A stretch of 13,400 nt of DNA from Thermoplasmata archaeon (GTDB lineage: Archaea; Thermoplasmatota; Thermoplasmata; Thermoplasmatales; Thermoplasmataceae), in assembly GCA_021792045.1 (NCBI GenBank), contig JAJYVJ010000040.1:1-13400 (forward strand), read 5' to 3'. Both the position numbers and the translations under genes were made by a program. The notes under the pieces were generated by a model. That model was not told the DNA's origin, did not search any database, and saw only the letters and a list, made by a program, of their open reading frames with translations. This document shows, one piece after another, positions 1-7,248 of the stretch. Numbering within the stretch: position 1 is the first letter of the stretch; every line of letters starts with the position of its first letter.

Positions 1-309
1 ACGGGTGCATACGCAATGATTGTGGCTGCCGTAATCGCTTTTATTGGAGGAATATCTATATTTATTATTCCCATTTTCGGGGCACTCATTGTTATCGTCG
101 GTGCCGTTTTGGGTATTCTTGCCGCTATACTTGTTGCAATAGGACTGTTTAGGATTGGAAGTAAAAATGAAAGCGGATTAATAGAAGTCGCAGCAATTTT
201 GGTAGTATTAATTTCATTTATAGGCTGGATACTTGTTTATGTATCTATTAGGGAGATAAAGAACAAAGCCAATAAGCGAAATGCTGAGCAATCGTTCAAA
301 AGCCAGTGA
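1..309 (+). CDS. C-terminal part of a small multi-pass membrane protein, DUF973/DUF996-like
   Basis: The reading frame is open to the left edge, so the protein is probably cut by the window, although an ATG at 16 could in principle be the start. About 100 residues are visible. They form three hydrophobic stretches: two long glycine/isoleucine-rich segments covering roughly the first 45 residues after the ATG, then a third after the polar loop RIGSKNESG. A basic tail rich in Lys, Arg and Asn follows (IREIKNKANKRN). The pattern of a Gly-rich helix, then GLFRIG, then a helix ending in an IREIK-like motif recalls the archaeal DUF973/DUF996 membrane families, whose function is unknown. That family call is by eye and tentative. 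It ends 96 bases before secE and probably belongs to a separate transcript. Confidence 0.55.
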   Translation, partial: TGAYAMIVAAVIAFIGGISIFIIPIFGALIVIVGAVLGILAAILVAIGLFRIGSKNESGLIEVAAILVVLISFIGWILVYVSIREIKNKANKRNAEQSFKSQ

Positions 310-345
310 TAAAAGAATATATAATTAAATATAATATTACCACAG

Positions 346-389
346 AATTATACTTTGTTGGAAAAAAGCTTTATTGTTAATTATACTTT
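346..389 (+). promoter_or_regulatory. Promoter region of the secE-spt5 operon with a repeated TATA-like element
   Basis: The 11-mer AATTATACTTT occurs at 346-356 and again at 379-389, exactly 33 bases apart. The second copy places its TATA core about 20-24 bases before the secE ATG at 406, which suits a leaderless or near-leaderless archaeal transcript. The first copy could be a second promoter or a regulatory repeat. No transcript data are available here. Confidence 0.4.
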
Positions 390-405
390 ACTGGTTAGAG
401 ATATA

Positions 406-627
406 ATGACCGTTGACGACAAATTATTAGAAGTACAGGAGAAAATCGAGAGAAAGGTAGGGGGGATAGGAAGAGGAAAATATTCTCGTGTACTTAAAAT
501 GGCTAAAAAACCAAACAGAGAAGAATACGTCAAGGTTGTTCTCATTACCGGTATTGGAATAATACTGTTGGGTGTTGTTGGTTTTGTCATTTATTTGATA
601 ATGGGTGTTTATATTCACCTACCTTAG
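406..627 (+). CDS. secE: Preprotein translocase subunit SecE (Sec61 gamma)
   Basis: A protein of 73 residues. It is the small essential subunit of the SecYEG/Sec61 channel that moves unfolded proteins across or into the cytoplasmic membrane. The N-terminal half is an amphipathic helix rich in Lys and Glu (LLEVQEKIERKVGG), followed by the RVLKMAKKPNREEYVKV stretch typical of archaeal SecE/Sec61 gamma, where xxKPxxxEY is the hallmark. One C-terminal membrane helix (about residues 48-70) follows. A longer reading from TTG at 355 is possible, but ATG 406 gives the usual family length and lies the right distance from a TATA-like box. Adjacency to spt5 is the classic archaeal arrangement and strengthens the call. 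It ends 13 bases before spt5. Confidence 0.88.
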   Translation: MTVDDKLLEVQEKIERKVGGIGRGKYSRVLKMAKKPNREEYVKVVLITGIGIILLGVVGFVIYLIMGVYIHLP

Positions 628-640
628 AGGTAGAATAAAG

Positions 641-1507
641 ATGGAAAATCAGGTTGAATTTGTAGATATTAATGGTAACGATTCTTCTGTAGGATGCGGT
701 AAGACCGTAGAGGTACCTGTGATCCTCAGAGAGGGCCAGATAAAAAGAAAATTCGAGATAACTTTGTCGGTAGACTTTAACCAAGTAGACAAGTTAGTTG
801 AGTGGTTTGTATCCGTTCAAGATCAGAAAAATAAATCAATAAGCGTTTCTCCAATGGACAAGAAAGATCTTACAGTGGAGATTGAGCTAGGTGAAGCTGA
901 GAGCAGAAAGGTTGTTTTTTCAATAGCAACCCCAAAAGGAGGATACATAGGAGATTTGGCAACATTTTCCATTTCTGTGAAATCGGAAGATGGAATTCTT
1001 TCAGCCACAAAATTGTTTAAACTTACACTAGCACCCATGATAATTGCGATGAAGACGACTGTTGGAAACGAATTACCGGTTTCGGTTGATCTTGAAAGGA
1101 AAAGTAACAGAGATATGGAGGAGAGACGAATGAATGACCCTAATGCTATTAACGAGGTTCTTTCCATCTTATCTCCATATGAAGTTAAGGGTTATGTTTT
1201 TGCGGAGGTCATGCACCCAGATAGAGTGAGCTTTATAGCAAAAGGAATAAAAGGCTTTAAGGGAGTGGTAGCAGGTAGCATCGATATTGAAGAAATTGCG
1301 CATTACCTTGTTCCTAAACCAGCAGTATCTGGTCTTGAACTTGGCGCATTTGTTGAATTGATAGATGGACCATTCAAGGGCGAAAAGGCAAAGATAATGT
1401 CAATAGATTCAAATAAAGAAGAAGTTACAGTTCAACTTGTCGAGTCGATGGTTCCAATTCCAGTGACAGTAAAGGCAGAAGCAATAAGAATGCTTGATGT
1501 AAAGTAA
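641..1507 (+). CDS. spt5: Transcription elongation factor Spt5 (NusG-like) with an extra N-terminal domain
   Basis: A protein of 288 residues. Spt5, normally with Spt4, binds the RNA polymerase clamp and promotes processive elongation. The NGN domain lies at about 132-215: MIIAMKTTVGNE opens it, and KGYVFAEV, GIKGFKGVVAG and IEEIAHYL are characteristic. The KOW domain follows at about 222-288 (FVELIDGPFKGEKAKI). Archaeal Spt5 is usually about 150 residues. Here about 130 residues precede the NGN domain and look like a beta-sandwich (alternating hydrophobic strands such as VEVPVILREG and FSIATPKGGYIGDLATFSI). The ATG at 641 is chosen because GAGGT at 627-631 is a good ribosome binding site; the frame could also begin at GTG 605 inside secE. 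It sits 13 bases after secE and 5 bases before the next gene. Confidence 0.88.
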   Translation: MENQVEFVDINGNDSSVGCGKTVEVPVILREGQIKRKFEITLSVDFNQVDKLVEWFVSVQDQKNKSISVSPMDKKDLTVEIELGEAESRKVVFSIATPKGGYIGDLATFSISVKSEDGILSATKLFKLTLAPMIIAMKTTVGNELPVSVDLERKSNRDMEERRMNDPNAINEVLSILSPYEVKGYVFAEVMHPDRVSFIAKGIKGFKGVVAGSIDIEEIAHYLVPKPAVSGLELGAFVELIDGPFKGEKAKIMSIDSNKEEVTVQLVESMVPIPVTVKAEAIRMLDVK

Positions 1508-1512
1508 TTATC

Positions 1513-2916
1513 ATGAGGTTGAAGTCGCCTTCAAAGGAGAGTCAGAAAGCATTTCAGGAACATCTCAGGAAGTTATTCGAGAACCCTGAAGTTATAGTTC
1601 CTCATTGCATAGATGGAGGATTATTTTGTCCATTCACTTCTTATGAAAAAAAATTATCCTCATCAAAGTCTAATTTCGAGAAATTCTCGAAATCAGCGGA
1701 TCAATTTCTTTCGGGAATTGCAGAGTCCTATAAGGTAGTCAACTCCGATGCCCTGCCTCTTTTAGGGATGATAAAAACACAGTTTGGTTCTGTTGAATTT
1801 GCAAAGAGGGGGGACACCGATGAAAACGTACTTGCGGGAATACAGCATTACGATGATCCATTGTGGCGCATGATGGCTCACTACACCCTCTCCAAATCAA
1901 AGGGTGTAAGAATTTATTCCACAACTAATTATTTTTTAGCCTCATGCAAGAACACTTCGCCCGGAAAAGAATTCTTTATTGATGCGCTTAAAGACGAAGG
2001 TATAGATGTCACGGTTACCGATGATACCATAACGGTCGGTTCCATGGGCAATAGTATGACTATAACCCACCTGAATTCCGTTGCCTTTAAGATTTTTGAG
2101 AACTCGAATCATAACACGATGATGGCCCTGCTGAGACATGAACTTACACCTGACATATGGGCCGATTTTAAGTTTTCCTTCGATTATCTTCAGGATCAGA
2201 TTGCGGAAACTCAAACAGATCTGCTCGAATCCTACTCTCAGGGTAGAATAAATGATAGAGAAGTGATTAAGCTAACGAGCGAATTTCGAGAAAAGGAAGC
2301 GATCAAGAAAGGTGCTTTTATGGTGGGCACTGAAGTTTATCCTGGACCAGAAGAATTTGTGAATGCGCACGATTTCATTTATGTTGATAAAGATGTTATC
2401 ACTCGCTGCCTTAAGGAATATGGAAAGGGAATAAGGATGGATACCTTTTCCGAGCGTAAAGTCCTTGACGTGCTTTGGCCGGGCTTTAAAATGGAGATTC
2501 TGAAATCCATATTTCCTTCAGAGCCGGATTCTTTTCTGAACTCTGCAAAAGGATCTCCAACAGAACAGATTATAGCACTTAAGGGTAGACTAAAGATCGA
2601 CGAACTCAAAATCTCTGCAGAAGGTACAACTAGGGACTCAGCATTTCTTGTCGATATCCTGAAAAATTATTTCAGTTACGGCAAAGACAGGACAATCCGA
2701 AATTTTGAAAAATCATTAGGGGAGTCTGTTACCAGAAAAGCGATTTTCCTGGCATTCCTTGACAGTGTCGGTGAAAGAAAGAACAGGGAATGGCAGTTCA
2801 CTGAAACCGAAACAGATCTTGCACAGAAAATTTCTCCACACATAAAGAATATTTTAAAGGCTGGCCCTGATCATGCTACCGAAGAGATAGAAAAAATTAA
2901 GGCTTACGTTAGATAA
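1513..2916 (+). CDS. Unrecognised 467-residue protein in the secE-spt5 operon
   Basis: I do not recognise a family. The protein is long, soluble in appearance, and has no signal peptide or membrane helix. The N-terminus is basic and helical, then a Cys-containing segment (HCIDGGLFCPF, residues about 32-42). The middle (about 120-210) mixes short strands and helices, including GIDVTVTDDTITVGSMG. Residues 230-280 are strongly charged helix. The C-terminal third is helical, with DSAFLVDILKNYFSYGKDRTIRNFEKSLGES, and could be an RNA- or protein-binding bundle, though that is a guess. Codon use resembles its neighbours, and it lies 5 bases after spt5 and 2 bases before the PUA gene, so it is almost certainly co-transcribed with them. 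No strong Shine-Dalgarno sequence precedes the ATG, suggesting translational coupling. A role in transcription or translation is suggested by context only. Confidence 0.8.
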   Translation: MRLKSPSKESQKAFQEHLRKLFENPEVIVPHCIDGGLFCPFTSYEKKLSSSKSNFEKFSKSADQFLSGIAESYKVVNSDALPLLGMIKTQFGSVEFAKRGDTDENVLAGIQHYDDPLWRMMAHYTLSKSKGVRIYSTTNYFLASCKNTSPGKEFFIDALKDEGIDVTVTDDTITVGSMGNSMTITHLNSVAFKIFENSNHNTMMALLRHELTPDIWADFKFSFDYLQDQIAETQTDLLESYSQGRINDREVIKLTSEFREKEAIKKGAFMVGTEVYPGPEEFVNAHDFIYVDKDVITRCLKEYGKGIRMDTFSERKVLDVLWPGFKMEILKSIFPSEPDSFLNSAKGSPTEQIIALKGRLKIDELKISAEGTTRDSAFLVDILKNYFSYGKDRTIRNFEKSLGESVTRKAIFLAFLDSVGERKNREWQFTETETDLAQKISPHIKNILKAGPDHATEEIEKIKAYVR

Positions 2917-2918
2917 AC

Positions 2919-3383
2919 ATGGCAAGGCATTTTGTTTCAAAGAAGGAGCAGAAAGTAGTCAGGGATCAACTTCTCTCTATGGGAATAGATCTTTGCGATC
3001 GCAATGTTGAGCTCGATCAGCGTAAAGATTCCAGATGCTATTTTGTTGGAGGAAAACCATATATCTACGTATCAGACAGATATATCCCAACAATATTCTT
3101 GCTCAACGACATTAAACCTAAAGGCCATGTTGTCGTAGTTGATGATGGTGCTGTTTCGCACGTGATCAATGGAGCTAATGTATTCTGTAAAGGCATAACA
3201 CAGTTTTCCGATAACATAAAAAAAGGCGATACAGTTTTTGTTACTGATCTCCGAGGGAATTTCATCGCAGTGGGATTGGCCGCTGTGTCATCTGAAGACT
3301 TCTCCAAGTCAAATCTCGGTGAAGCTGTCCTGACCATTCACTATCCTGGAGATAAGATCATTAAAGAGTTTTATGCTATTTGA
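2919..3383 (+). CDS. Archaeal PUA-domain RNA-binding protein (MCT-1/Tma20-like)
   Basis: A protein of 154 residues. The N-terminal half (about 1-67) is the pre-PUA type region of archaeal MCT-1-like proteins, ending in VSDRYIPTIFLLN. The C-terminal half (about 68-152) is a PUA domain, shown by HVVVVDDGAVSHVINGANVF followed by CKGI, then GDTVFV and IAVGLA strands. PUA domains bind structured RNA, and eukaryotic relatives act with initiation or ribosome recycling factors. The size and layout match a structurally known Thermoplasma acidophilum PUA protein of about 153 residues (from memory). It starts 2 bases after the preceding stop and closes the operon. An enzyme fusion such as a pseudouridine synthase is excluded, because no catalytic domain is present. 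The exact RNA target is unknown. Confidence 0.82.
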   Translation: MARHFVSKKEQKVVRDQLLSMGIDLCDRNVELDQRKDSRCYFVGGKPYIYVSDRYIPTIFLLNDIKPKGHVVVVDDGAVSHVINGANVFCKGITQFSDNIKKGDTVFVTDLRGNFIAVGLAAVSSEDFSKSNLGEAVLTIHYPGDKIIKEFYAI

Positions 3384-3532
3384 ATTACGATGCCATGCTG
3401 GTGATTTGTTAAGACAAGATTTATTTCAAGAGATAGGCATATGAATTGTACACCCACATAGTCAATCAGGGGGTTTTCTAAATTAATATACATTAGGCAT
3501 AAAAAAAAGTGGCGGAGAATTGGTGAAATGCA

Positions 3533-3544
3533 TTTTCCGGAAAA
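3533..3544. repeat. Perfect 12-base palindrome
   Basis: TTTTCCGGAAAA reads the same on both strands. It lies 92 bases before the recombinase start, among the ATGCC repeats, and could be a protein-binding site. A chance occurrence cannot be excluded. Confidence 0.4.
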
Positions 3545-3562
3545 AATGGTATGCCGCGAGCC

Positions 3563-3587
3563 GGTATTAACTTAAAGGTTTAATGCC
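3563..3587 (+). repeat. Imperfect hairpin just before the recombinase promoter
   Basis: GGTATTAA (3563-3570) pairs with TTAATGCC (3580-3587) around a 9-base loop, with one G-U pair if transcribed. It lies just upstream of the TATA box of the recombinase, so it is more likely a DNA site than a leader RNA structure. Confidence 0.35.
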
Positions 3588-3592
3588 ATACA

Positions 3593-3604
3593 ATATTTAA
3601 TATA
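3593..3604 (+). promoter_or_regulatory. TATA box of the recombinase gene
   Basis: ATATTTAATATA is centred about 27 bases before the ATG at 3625, which fits a leaderless archaeal mRNA. There is no Shine-Dalgarno sequence directly before the ATG. Confidence 0.5.
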
Positions 3605-3624
3605 CCTCCAGACCATGAAGATTT

Positions 3625-4929
3625 ATGAATCAAGATGATCTCAATAACGAACTCTTAAGACTTGATAGAACTGACTTAGACGCAGATGTTAAGAATAAGA
3701 TAAGAGAATTCGTTGACGACATACGTCTTGCTGGGCTTTCTGTAAACAGGCAGTATTTCTATGCAATAAGGCTAAGGCAGATCGCATCCCTCATACCAGA
3801 CACCTTTCTCAATCCATCGGAAGCTGACATTAAGAAAGTTCTTTCGAGACTTCTTTCTGGGAAGATAGGACGGAGAGTTAAAGGACATAACCATAACGGC
3901 ACTTACTCTGAATGGGAGATTGAGAACTATAAGTCCACACTTAAGAAGTTCTATTCCTGGTTCCTCAAGGATAAAAATACGGCGTGCATTTCGTGGATTA
4001 AGACAAATAATCATCCAAACAAGAATATGAAACCAGATAATATGATAACTGAAGAGGAAGTAGAAAAGCTAGTCAACGTCCTAAAGAATGCTAGAGACAA
4101 GGCTCTGATATATGCGCTTTACGATTCTGGTTGTAGAATAGGAGAACTACTTACACTTAGAAATAAGGATATAGAATTCGACGAGTATGGAGCAATGTTG
4201 TCAGTTACTGGCAAGACAGGATACAGGAAGGTAAGAGTTGTCGGTAATTCTATATCATACCTGAGGGAGTGGCAGAATTCACATCCATTTCGTAACGAAG
4301 GAAATGCTTGGTTCTTCTGTGGAATTGAATCTGAAAATAAAGGCAAGCAGCTCGAACATGCAAATGTCTATAAGTTTTTGAGAAAGGGATTGAAAGGGGC
4401 GAATATAGAGAGGAGAATATACCCGCACTTGTTCAGGCACACGAGGGCAACTATCCTAGCATCCAGGGTGACCGAGGCACCACTGGAGGCACAGATGGGA
4501 TGGGTTCATGGGTCGAGGATGACACAGACCTATGTGCACTTATCCGGAAGGGATCAGGACAACGCTATACTAAAGGCATACGGAATTGCAGTCAAGGAAG
4601 AGAGGCCAATAGAATCTCAAAAACCATCTTTATGTCCAAGGTGCAAAGAGCCAAACGATCCGAAGGCAAGGTTCTGCTGGAAGTGCGGCATGATACTTGA
4701 CCGTTCACTGACGGAGAAGAAGCTGAAGGAGGAGGCGAAGCAGATCGAGGATACGATCATGAGGTCGGACGTCGTTGACACGCCTACGAAGAAGATCATA
4801 GAGGCATTCCCTGAGGATTTCAAGGATCTGATCCTTGAGACTGTGCTGAAGCAGATTGTGGAGAATCCAGAGTTGAAGGAGAGATTCCAGAGGGAAATCA
4901 TAAAGAGAAAGGATGAGAGGTTCACCTAA
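3625..4929 (+). CDS. Tyrosine recombinase/integrase with C-terminal zinc ribbon
   Basis: A protein of 434 residues that should cut and rejoin DNA through a 3'-phosphotyrosine. An N-terminal SAM-like core-binding domain spans about 25-135. The catalytic domain spans about 140-325 and shows the full set: R171 (SGCRIGELL), K197 (TGKTGYRKV), H268 and R271 (HLFRHTRAT), H295 (GWVHGS) and nucleophile Y303 (QTYVH). A zinc ribbon follows with C337, C340, C351 and C354 (CPRC...CWKC). The last 75 residues are charged helices. XerA-type recombinases are about 290 residues, so the ribbon and tail are additions. This architecture is common among integrases of Thermoplasmata and other euryarchaea. By hand count, G+C is about 37-43% in sampled lines of the 5' part and about 50-60% in most of the lines sampled after 4441, suggesting a mosaic gene. 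It may belong to an integrated element, but no attachment sites were found. Confidence 0.9.
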   Translation: MNQDDLNNELLRLDRTDLDADVKNKIREFVDDIRLAGLSVNRQYFYAIRLRQIASLIPDTFLNPSEADIKKVLSRLLSGKIGRRVKGHNHNGTYSEWEIENYKSTLKKFYSWFLKDKNTACISWIKTNNHPNKNMKPDNMITEEEVEKLVNVLKNARDKALIYALYDSGCRIGELLTLRNKDIEFDEYGAMLSVTGKTGYRKVRVVGNSISYLREWQNSHPFRNEGNAWFFCGIESENKGKQLEHANVYKFLRKGLKGANIERRIYPHLFRHTRATILASRVTEAPLEAQMGWVHGSRMTQTYVHLSGRDQDNAILKAYGIAVKEERPIESQKPSLCPRCKEPNDPKARFCWKCGMILDRSLTEKKLKEEAKQIEDTIMRSDVVDTPTKKIIEAFPEDFKDLILETVLKQIVENPELKERFQREIIKRKDERFT

Positions 4930-4934
4930 CGAAC

Positions 4935-4940
4935 TTTTTT
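4935..4940 (+). terminator. T-run after the recombinase gene
   Basis: Six T residues begin 6 bases after the TAA stop. Archaeal termination typically needs only such a U-tract, so this may end the recombinase transcript. No hairpin is present. Confidence 0.35.
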
Positions 4941-5067
4941 CATGGAAGTTTTAGATTGAAATACAGTTGCGAAACTCGAGTGAAAAATTTCGGCATAGTA
5001 AATCAGTTTCTGAAAAAAGCAATAAAACTTTAATTTTAAGAGATTCTATCTTGAACAAATAGGTTAA

Positions 5068-6234
5068 TCAAAACATCTCTAGCGGATTCAACTTGAATTT
5101 CTCAACAGCACTCTCGTTTATGGTCACTCCAATCCCTGGTTTCATGGGAATCTTCATTTTTCCGTTTGACACCTCAATAGTGTCCGAAGATAGCTCATTG
5201 AGGAAGGGATTTGTTTCCTGCTTGTGCTCAATTAGGAACCCACTCTTTGAGGCTGCAAGCAGCTGCAACGATGCAGCTGTGTTTACAATTGTGCTCCAGT
5301 TATGTGGAACCCAAGACATGTTATAGGATTCTATGAGATCAGTGACACGTTTTGCCTCAGAAAGGCCTCCAAGTTTGCTAGGATCTGGCTGGTAAATCCC
5401 TAGGGAATTGTTTCTTAGGAGCAGGTAGAAATCATACAATGTTTGGTAGCCTTCTCCGCCAGCTATAACAACTCCACTTTCTCTGTTCAACCTGCTCAAT
5501 CCAAGAATATCATCTTGGGGGAGAGGCTCTTCCAGCCAGAAAATGTTGTACTTTCTCAGTGTTCTCGCCATCTCCAGGGCTCTTGAATATGTCAAGTTTA
5601 CGTACCTTCCAACGTCGATCATCAGATTTATCTTGTCACCCAAAGAATCCCTGATCTGCCTAACCACATCCTCATCCCTTTCCAGATCTGCGCCAAACGG
5701 CTGTTCCGGATAAAGTCCCCATCCAAACTTTACACCAAAATATCCTTTTTTCACATAGGGTAAGGCCCTGTCTATGCAAGCTTGAGGATTTTCCATATCA
5801 AAAAGGAGACTTGCATAGACATTAACATCCCTTCTGAACACCCCCCCAAGTAGAATCGAAGCCGGAACGCCATAATGTTTTCCTGCTAAGTCAATCAATG
5901 CGGTATCTATAGCTGAAAGGGCAAAAATACCAATTCCCCTGCGCCCCCACCATTCCATGTAATTGTAGAGTTTTTCCCACAATTTTCTGTACTCAAGGGG
6001 GTCCTCTCCAATTAACTTAGAAATAATGGCCCTCTTCATTATAGCATAAAGAGCAAGAGAAGCCTCTCCATTTTCACTATTTATGCAACTTTCTCCCCAA
6101 CCTGAGATTCCCTCGTCTGTATCAATTTTTACAAGAACCTGATATCCAGTGTAGCCGCCAACGTTTTTATGTCCCTTTCCAAACTCTGTATCCTGTGAAT
6201 ACAATATATAAGGTACCACATCGGTTATTTTCAT
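5068..6234 (-). CDS. Enolase-superfamily sugar-acid dehydratase (mandelate racemase subgroup)
   Basis: A protein of 388 residues, normal for the family. These enzymes abstract the proton next to a carboxylate with Mg2+ help; sugar-acid members lose water from an aldonate and give a 2-keto-3-deoxy acid. An alpha/beta capping N-terminus (about 1-130) is followed by a TIM-like barrel. Mg2+ ligands fit D207 (LMIDVGR), E235 or E236 (WLEEPLP) and E261 (AGGEGY). D284 (QPDPSKLGG) and H311 (VPHNW) form the His-Asp dyad, with the same 27-residue spacing as in mandelate racemase. K169 (GVKFGWG) matches the first Lys of the KxK motif; the second is Gly, as seen in some acid-sugar dehydratases. An SD sequence, AGGAGG, inside the preceding gene lies about 8 bases before the ATG, so the two are coupled. 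Last gene of the operon. The substrate (gluconate, galactonate, fuconate, rhamnonate or other) cannot be read from sequence. Confidence 0.85.
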   Translation of the reverse strand: MKITDVVPYILYSQDTEFGKGHKNVGGYTGYQVLVKIDTDEGISGWGESCINSENGEASLALYAIMKRAIISKLIGEDPLEYRKLWEKLYNYMEWWGRRGIGIFALSAIDTALIDLAGKHYGVPASILLGGVFRRDVNVYASLLFDMENPQACIDRALPYVKKGYFGVKFGWGLYPEQPFGADLERDEDVVRQIRDSLGDKINLMIDVGRYVNLTYSRALEMARTLRKYNIFWLEEPLPQDDILGLSRLNRESGVVIAGGEGYQTLYDFYLLLRNNSLGIYQPDPSKLGGLSEAKRVTDLIESYNMSWVPHNWSTIVNTAASLQLLAASKSGFLIEHKQETNPFLNELSSDTIEVSNGKMKIPMKPGIGVTINESAVEKFKLNPLEMF

Positions 6235-6237
6235 AAT

Positions 6238-7200
6238 TTATTCCTCCTGTATTATTTCATATTTGAGAGTAGTCTTGATTTCCTCATTCGGATGTATCCA
6301 TTTAGCCGTTCCCAATTTAACCTGATCCCCCAATCCAGATACAGGGGTGCTCGTGGCGATTTCTACTGCAGCGCAGTAGACCCTGCCAAACCACGGGTAT
6401 CCGTTTCCCCCGCCAAATGGTCTCCATAGCCAGATAGCCCCAAAGATTTCCTTATCCCAGGTAGCTCTGAGTGCAATCCTTTTTTTATTGTTCCGGATAG
6501 TAAATGTACCTTCCCTTACCACGGGAACATATACCAGATCGTCACAGTTTCTGGATCCCCTAGAAGGAAATCGGGAAAGGTCCTCTAATTTTCCGTTTTT
6601 CTGCATTGCTGATGGCCAGTTCCCTTTGTATCCAGCTCTAAGACAAGTTGAATCCGATTCTAAGAAGGAGTCAACCTCCAATTGTGTATTTTCTGGCAGT
6701 TCCAAGATTGAATCCTCTCCAATGAACTCCTCTCCAAAGGTCGGATGATGAAGCCACGAGAATGGCAAAGTAGATGTTGGGCTCAGGTTAACAAGTCGCT
6801 CGTCAAATACTATTGTATTGTCTCTAAGGGTAATTCGACGGAACAGCTTGAGAGGGTACTTTATTAGTGAAACAATCAACAGAATTGAATTAGGGTCCCT
6901 TTCCTCATCATATTCCAGTTTCCAAGGAATGTATGGTGTTTCATCATGAAGACCAAATTCTATCCCATTGTATTCGGTTATGTACCCTGCATTTGGAAGA
7001 ATCTCGTAGTAGCCTCCAATGAAAAGTAGGTCCAAGAGATTGTCCGCTGTGCGTCCGAGCCTTGAGATTTCAGGACTCCGTTCATCCCTGATCCGGGCTA
7101 ACATTTCCGTTCCATTCGGTAAAAATTTTATGCTGGATATAACCCCACCAAGTTCAGGTATTAGAGTTAGCGAAATATTCTCCGAACTCAGAGTAACCAA
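6238..7200 (-). CDS. Aldose 1-epimerase-like (galactose mutarotase superfamily) protein
   Basis: About 320 residues forming the all-beta galactose mutarotase fold. Mutarotases interconvert alpha and beta anomers, which would supply the anomer used by the neighbouring dehydrogenase. The N-terminal TLIPELGGVISSIKF is the usual opening. H85 (GLHDETPY), H151 and H152 (SWLHHPTFG) and E280 (CAAVEIAT) are candidates for the two catalytic His and the general-base Glu. The family is divergent, so a related lyase-like or isomerase role on sugar acids is possible. The only standard in-frame start is TTG at 7200, which has no ribosome site. The frame stays open and coding-like for 13 more codons up to a TGA (ending ITDKFSVNGFK), and a GGTGAT site overlaps the stop of the upstream gene, so translation may begin earlier at a non-standard codon. 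Confidence 0.72.
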   Translation of the reverse strand: MVTLSSENISLTLIPELGGVISSIKFLPNGTEMLARIRDERSPEISRLGRTADNLLDLLFIGGYYEILPNAGYITEYNGIEFGLHDETPYIPWKLEYDEERDPNSILLIVSLIKYPLKLFRRITLRDNTIVFDERLVNLSPTSTLPFSWLHHPTFGEEFIGEDSILELPENTQLEVDSFLESDSTCLRAGYKGNWPSAMQKNGKLEDLSRFPSRGSRNCDDLVYVPVVREGTFTIRNNKKRIALRATWDKEIFGAIWLWRPFGGGNGYPWFGRVYCAAVEIATSTPVSGLGDQVKLGTAKWIHPNEEIKTTLKYEIIQEE

Positions 7201-7248
7201 TTTAAATCCATTTACTGAAAACTTATCTGTTATAGCCGTTCAAATCAC

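Larger units (their letters stand above)
3384..3624. other. 241-base spacer before the recombinase, with clustered ATGCC/GGCAT repeats
   Basis: No gene or tRNA was found here. The core ATGCC or its complement GGCAT appears at 3390-3394, 3436-3440, 3496-3500, 3551-3555 and 3583-3587. Two of these sit in the identical 8-mer TAGGCATA at 3434 and 3494, exactly 60 bases apart. Such clusters may be recombinase arm sites or operators; this is inference. Confidence 0.4.

Noticed and set aside
823..1167. 114-codon - strand frame inside spt5
   Set aside because: Serine/leucine-rich shadow of a well-supported gene.
3615..3617. Upstream ATG before the recombinase
   Set aside because: Not in frame with the gene; ATG 3625 is in frame and correctly spaced from the TATA box.
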